DNA from: an uncultured Christensenella sp.
GTDB taxonomy: Bacteria; Bacillota; Clostridia; Christensenellales; Pumilibacteraceae
Assembly (NCBI GenBank): GCA_910585055.1
Contig: CAJUBY010000047.1
Location: 1 to 13,701 of the forward strand
DNA: 13,701 nt
Direction: 5' to 3'
Part shown: positions 13,191 through 13,701 of the stretch, piece by piece
Numbering within the stretch: the stretch's first letter is position 1
How the letters are laid out: every line of letters starts with the position of its first letter
Position numbers and translations under genes: made by a program
Notes under the pieces: model-generated
What the model was told of the DNA's origin: nothing
The model's input: the letters and a program-made list of their open reading frames with translations, nothing else
Database searches by the model: none

Positions 13191-13223
13191 AAACGGCGGA
13201 CCGGTAATATCGGTCCGCCGTTT
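13191..13223. terminator. Strong bidirectional terminator between the small ORF and the glycerol-3-phosphate dehydrogenase gene
   Basis: Perfect 13-bp stem AAACGGCGGACCG (13191-13203) / CGGTCCGCCGTTT (13211-13223), 7-nt loop. TTTTGT follows on the plus strand and TTTGTCGT on the minus strand. It separates two convergent units, lying 158 nt after the small ORF and 96 nt after the dehydrogenase stop. Confidence 0.85.
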
Positions 13224-13319
13224 TGTATCGGTTTACTTTTATATATTTACTTTAATAATGCTTTAAATGCCGTCGTAACGTTCGCTCAACGTATACGGTT
13301 AATGTGTGATATTTCCGAG

Positions 13320-13701
13320 CTATACAAGATCGTCCTTGAGCGTGCGGTCGAAAAGCTGTTCCATGACCGTACGGGGCTGGATCTTATCGAGTATCATAGT
13401 ATTGACGGCGTTTGTTATAGGCATATCCACGCCGTGCTTATCTGCGAGCAACGCCATTGCGCGCGCGGTATGCACGCCCTCCGCAAGTTTATCGTACTTT
13501 TTGCCTTTTGCGTAATTTTCGCCCCACATTCTATTATGGCTGTGCGCCGAAAACAGCGTCGTTTCGTAGTCGCCTATATGGCACAGTCCGTAAGCCGACA
13601 AAGGATTGCCACCCATGGCTTTTATGAGCCGCGCGACTTCTCTGCTTCCGCGCGCCATCAATGCGCCCTTAAGCGTTATCAGATTCATACCGTCGAGCAC
13701 G
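13320..13701 (-). CDS. NAD(P)-dependent glycerol-3-phosphate dehydrogenase, C-terminal part (5' truncated by window)
   Basis: About 126 residues of the C-terminal substrate-binding domain are visible; the frame is open at the window edge, so the NAD-binding N-terminus and start lie outside. Family signs are NPLSAYGLCHIGDYETTLFS followed by the NR.WGENYAKGK stretch, EGVHTARAMALLADKHGVDMPI, and the closing helix MILDKIQPRTVMEQLF. The enzyme reduces dihydroxyacetone phosphate to sn-glycerol-3-phosphate, the backbone for phospholipids. It is divergent from textbook GpsA: relatives read GDL..T and SRNR.FG where this protein reads GDYETT and SHNRMWG, so an arginine that contacts the substrate phosphate in the family appears to be histidine. 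It may be a second, specialised copy. An ordinary stop (TAG) ends it, with a terminator 96 nt on. Confidence 0.8.
   Translation of the reverse strand, partial: VLDGMNLITLKGALMARGSREVARLIKAMGGNPLSAYGLCHIGDYETTLFSAHSHNRMWGENYAKGKKYDKLAEGVHTARAMALLADKHGVDMPITNAVNTMILDKIQPRTVMEQLFDRTLKDDLV

Noticed and set aside
1..13701. CRISPR arrays, tRNA or rRNA genes, insertion sequences, phage attachment sites
   Set aside because: No regularly spaced repeats, cloverleaf-like sequences, transposase motifs or flanking direct repeats were seen on reading both strands.

Overview
The window looks like chromosomal DNA of a Bacillota (Clostridia-type) bacterium, probably an uncultured gut lineage. Evidence is the sigma-A-like promoters (two are exact TTGACA-N17-TATAAT), Gram-positive style sugar-ABC permeases with an AAAGGAGG ribosome binding site, two lipoproteins with Firmicutes-like lipoboxes, a SipW-like signal peptidase and a LacI regulator. 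Base composition is roughly balanced, codons mostly end in G/C, yet isoleucine is largely ATA. I cannot name the genus.

Layout. 1-465 (+): 3' part of an AraC-type regulator. 601-2133 (-): cardiolipin synthase; a shared bidirectional hairpin lies between these convergent genes. 2323-4101 (-): a SipW-like signal peptidase with an unusual cytoplasmic extension of about 390 residues, with two hairpins after it and a consensus promoter that would give a nearly leaderless mRNA. 4331-9860 (-): a maltodextrin operon in the order GH13 enzyme, solute-binding lipoprotein, MalF-like permease, MalG-like permease, closed by a GAAA-loop terminator. 9906-10730 (+): a short LacI-family regulator divergent from the operon, followed by a strong terminator. 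10807-12669 (-): a multidomain lipoprotein (InlB/Listeria-Bacteroides-type repeat plus four beta-rich repeats like the SusE/SusF starch-binding modules). 12874-13032 (+): a 52-residue acidic protein of unknown function, apparently leaderless. 13320-13701 (-): C-terminal part of a divergent glycerol-3-phosphate dehydrogenase. No gap without a gene exceeds 300 bases.

How it fits together (inference). The lipoprotein would bind starch or maltooligosaccharides at the cell surface. The binding protein and two permeases would import maltodextrins, using an ATPase encoded elsewhere. The signal-less GH13 enzyme would hydrolyse them in the cytoplasm, and the LacI protein would control the operon and perhaps the lipoprotein through a CG-centred palindrome at its transcription start.

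Most noteworthy: (1) a run of nine G in the lipoprotein coding strand, followed at once by TAGCTAG, so any +1 or -1 slip gives an immediate stop, which is the layout of a phase-variable ON/OFF switch; (2) two TATAAT-N6-ATG promoters (the LacI gene and the 52-residue protein) and one TATAAT-N9-ATG (signal peptidase), implying leaderless mRNAs beside genes with strong Shine-Dalgarno sites; (3) the signal peptidase fusion architecture; (4) the truncated LacI effector domain.
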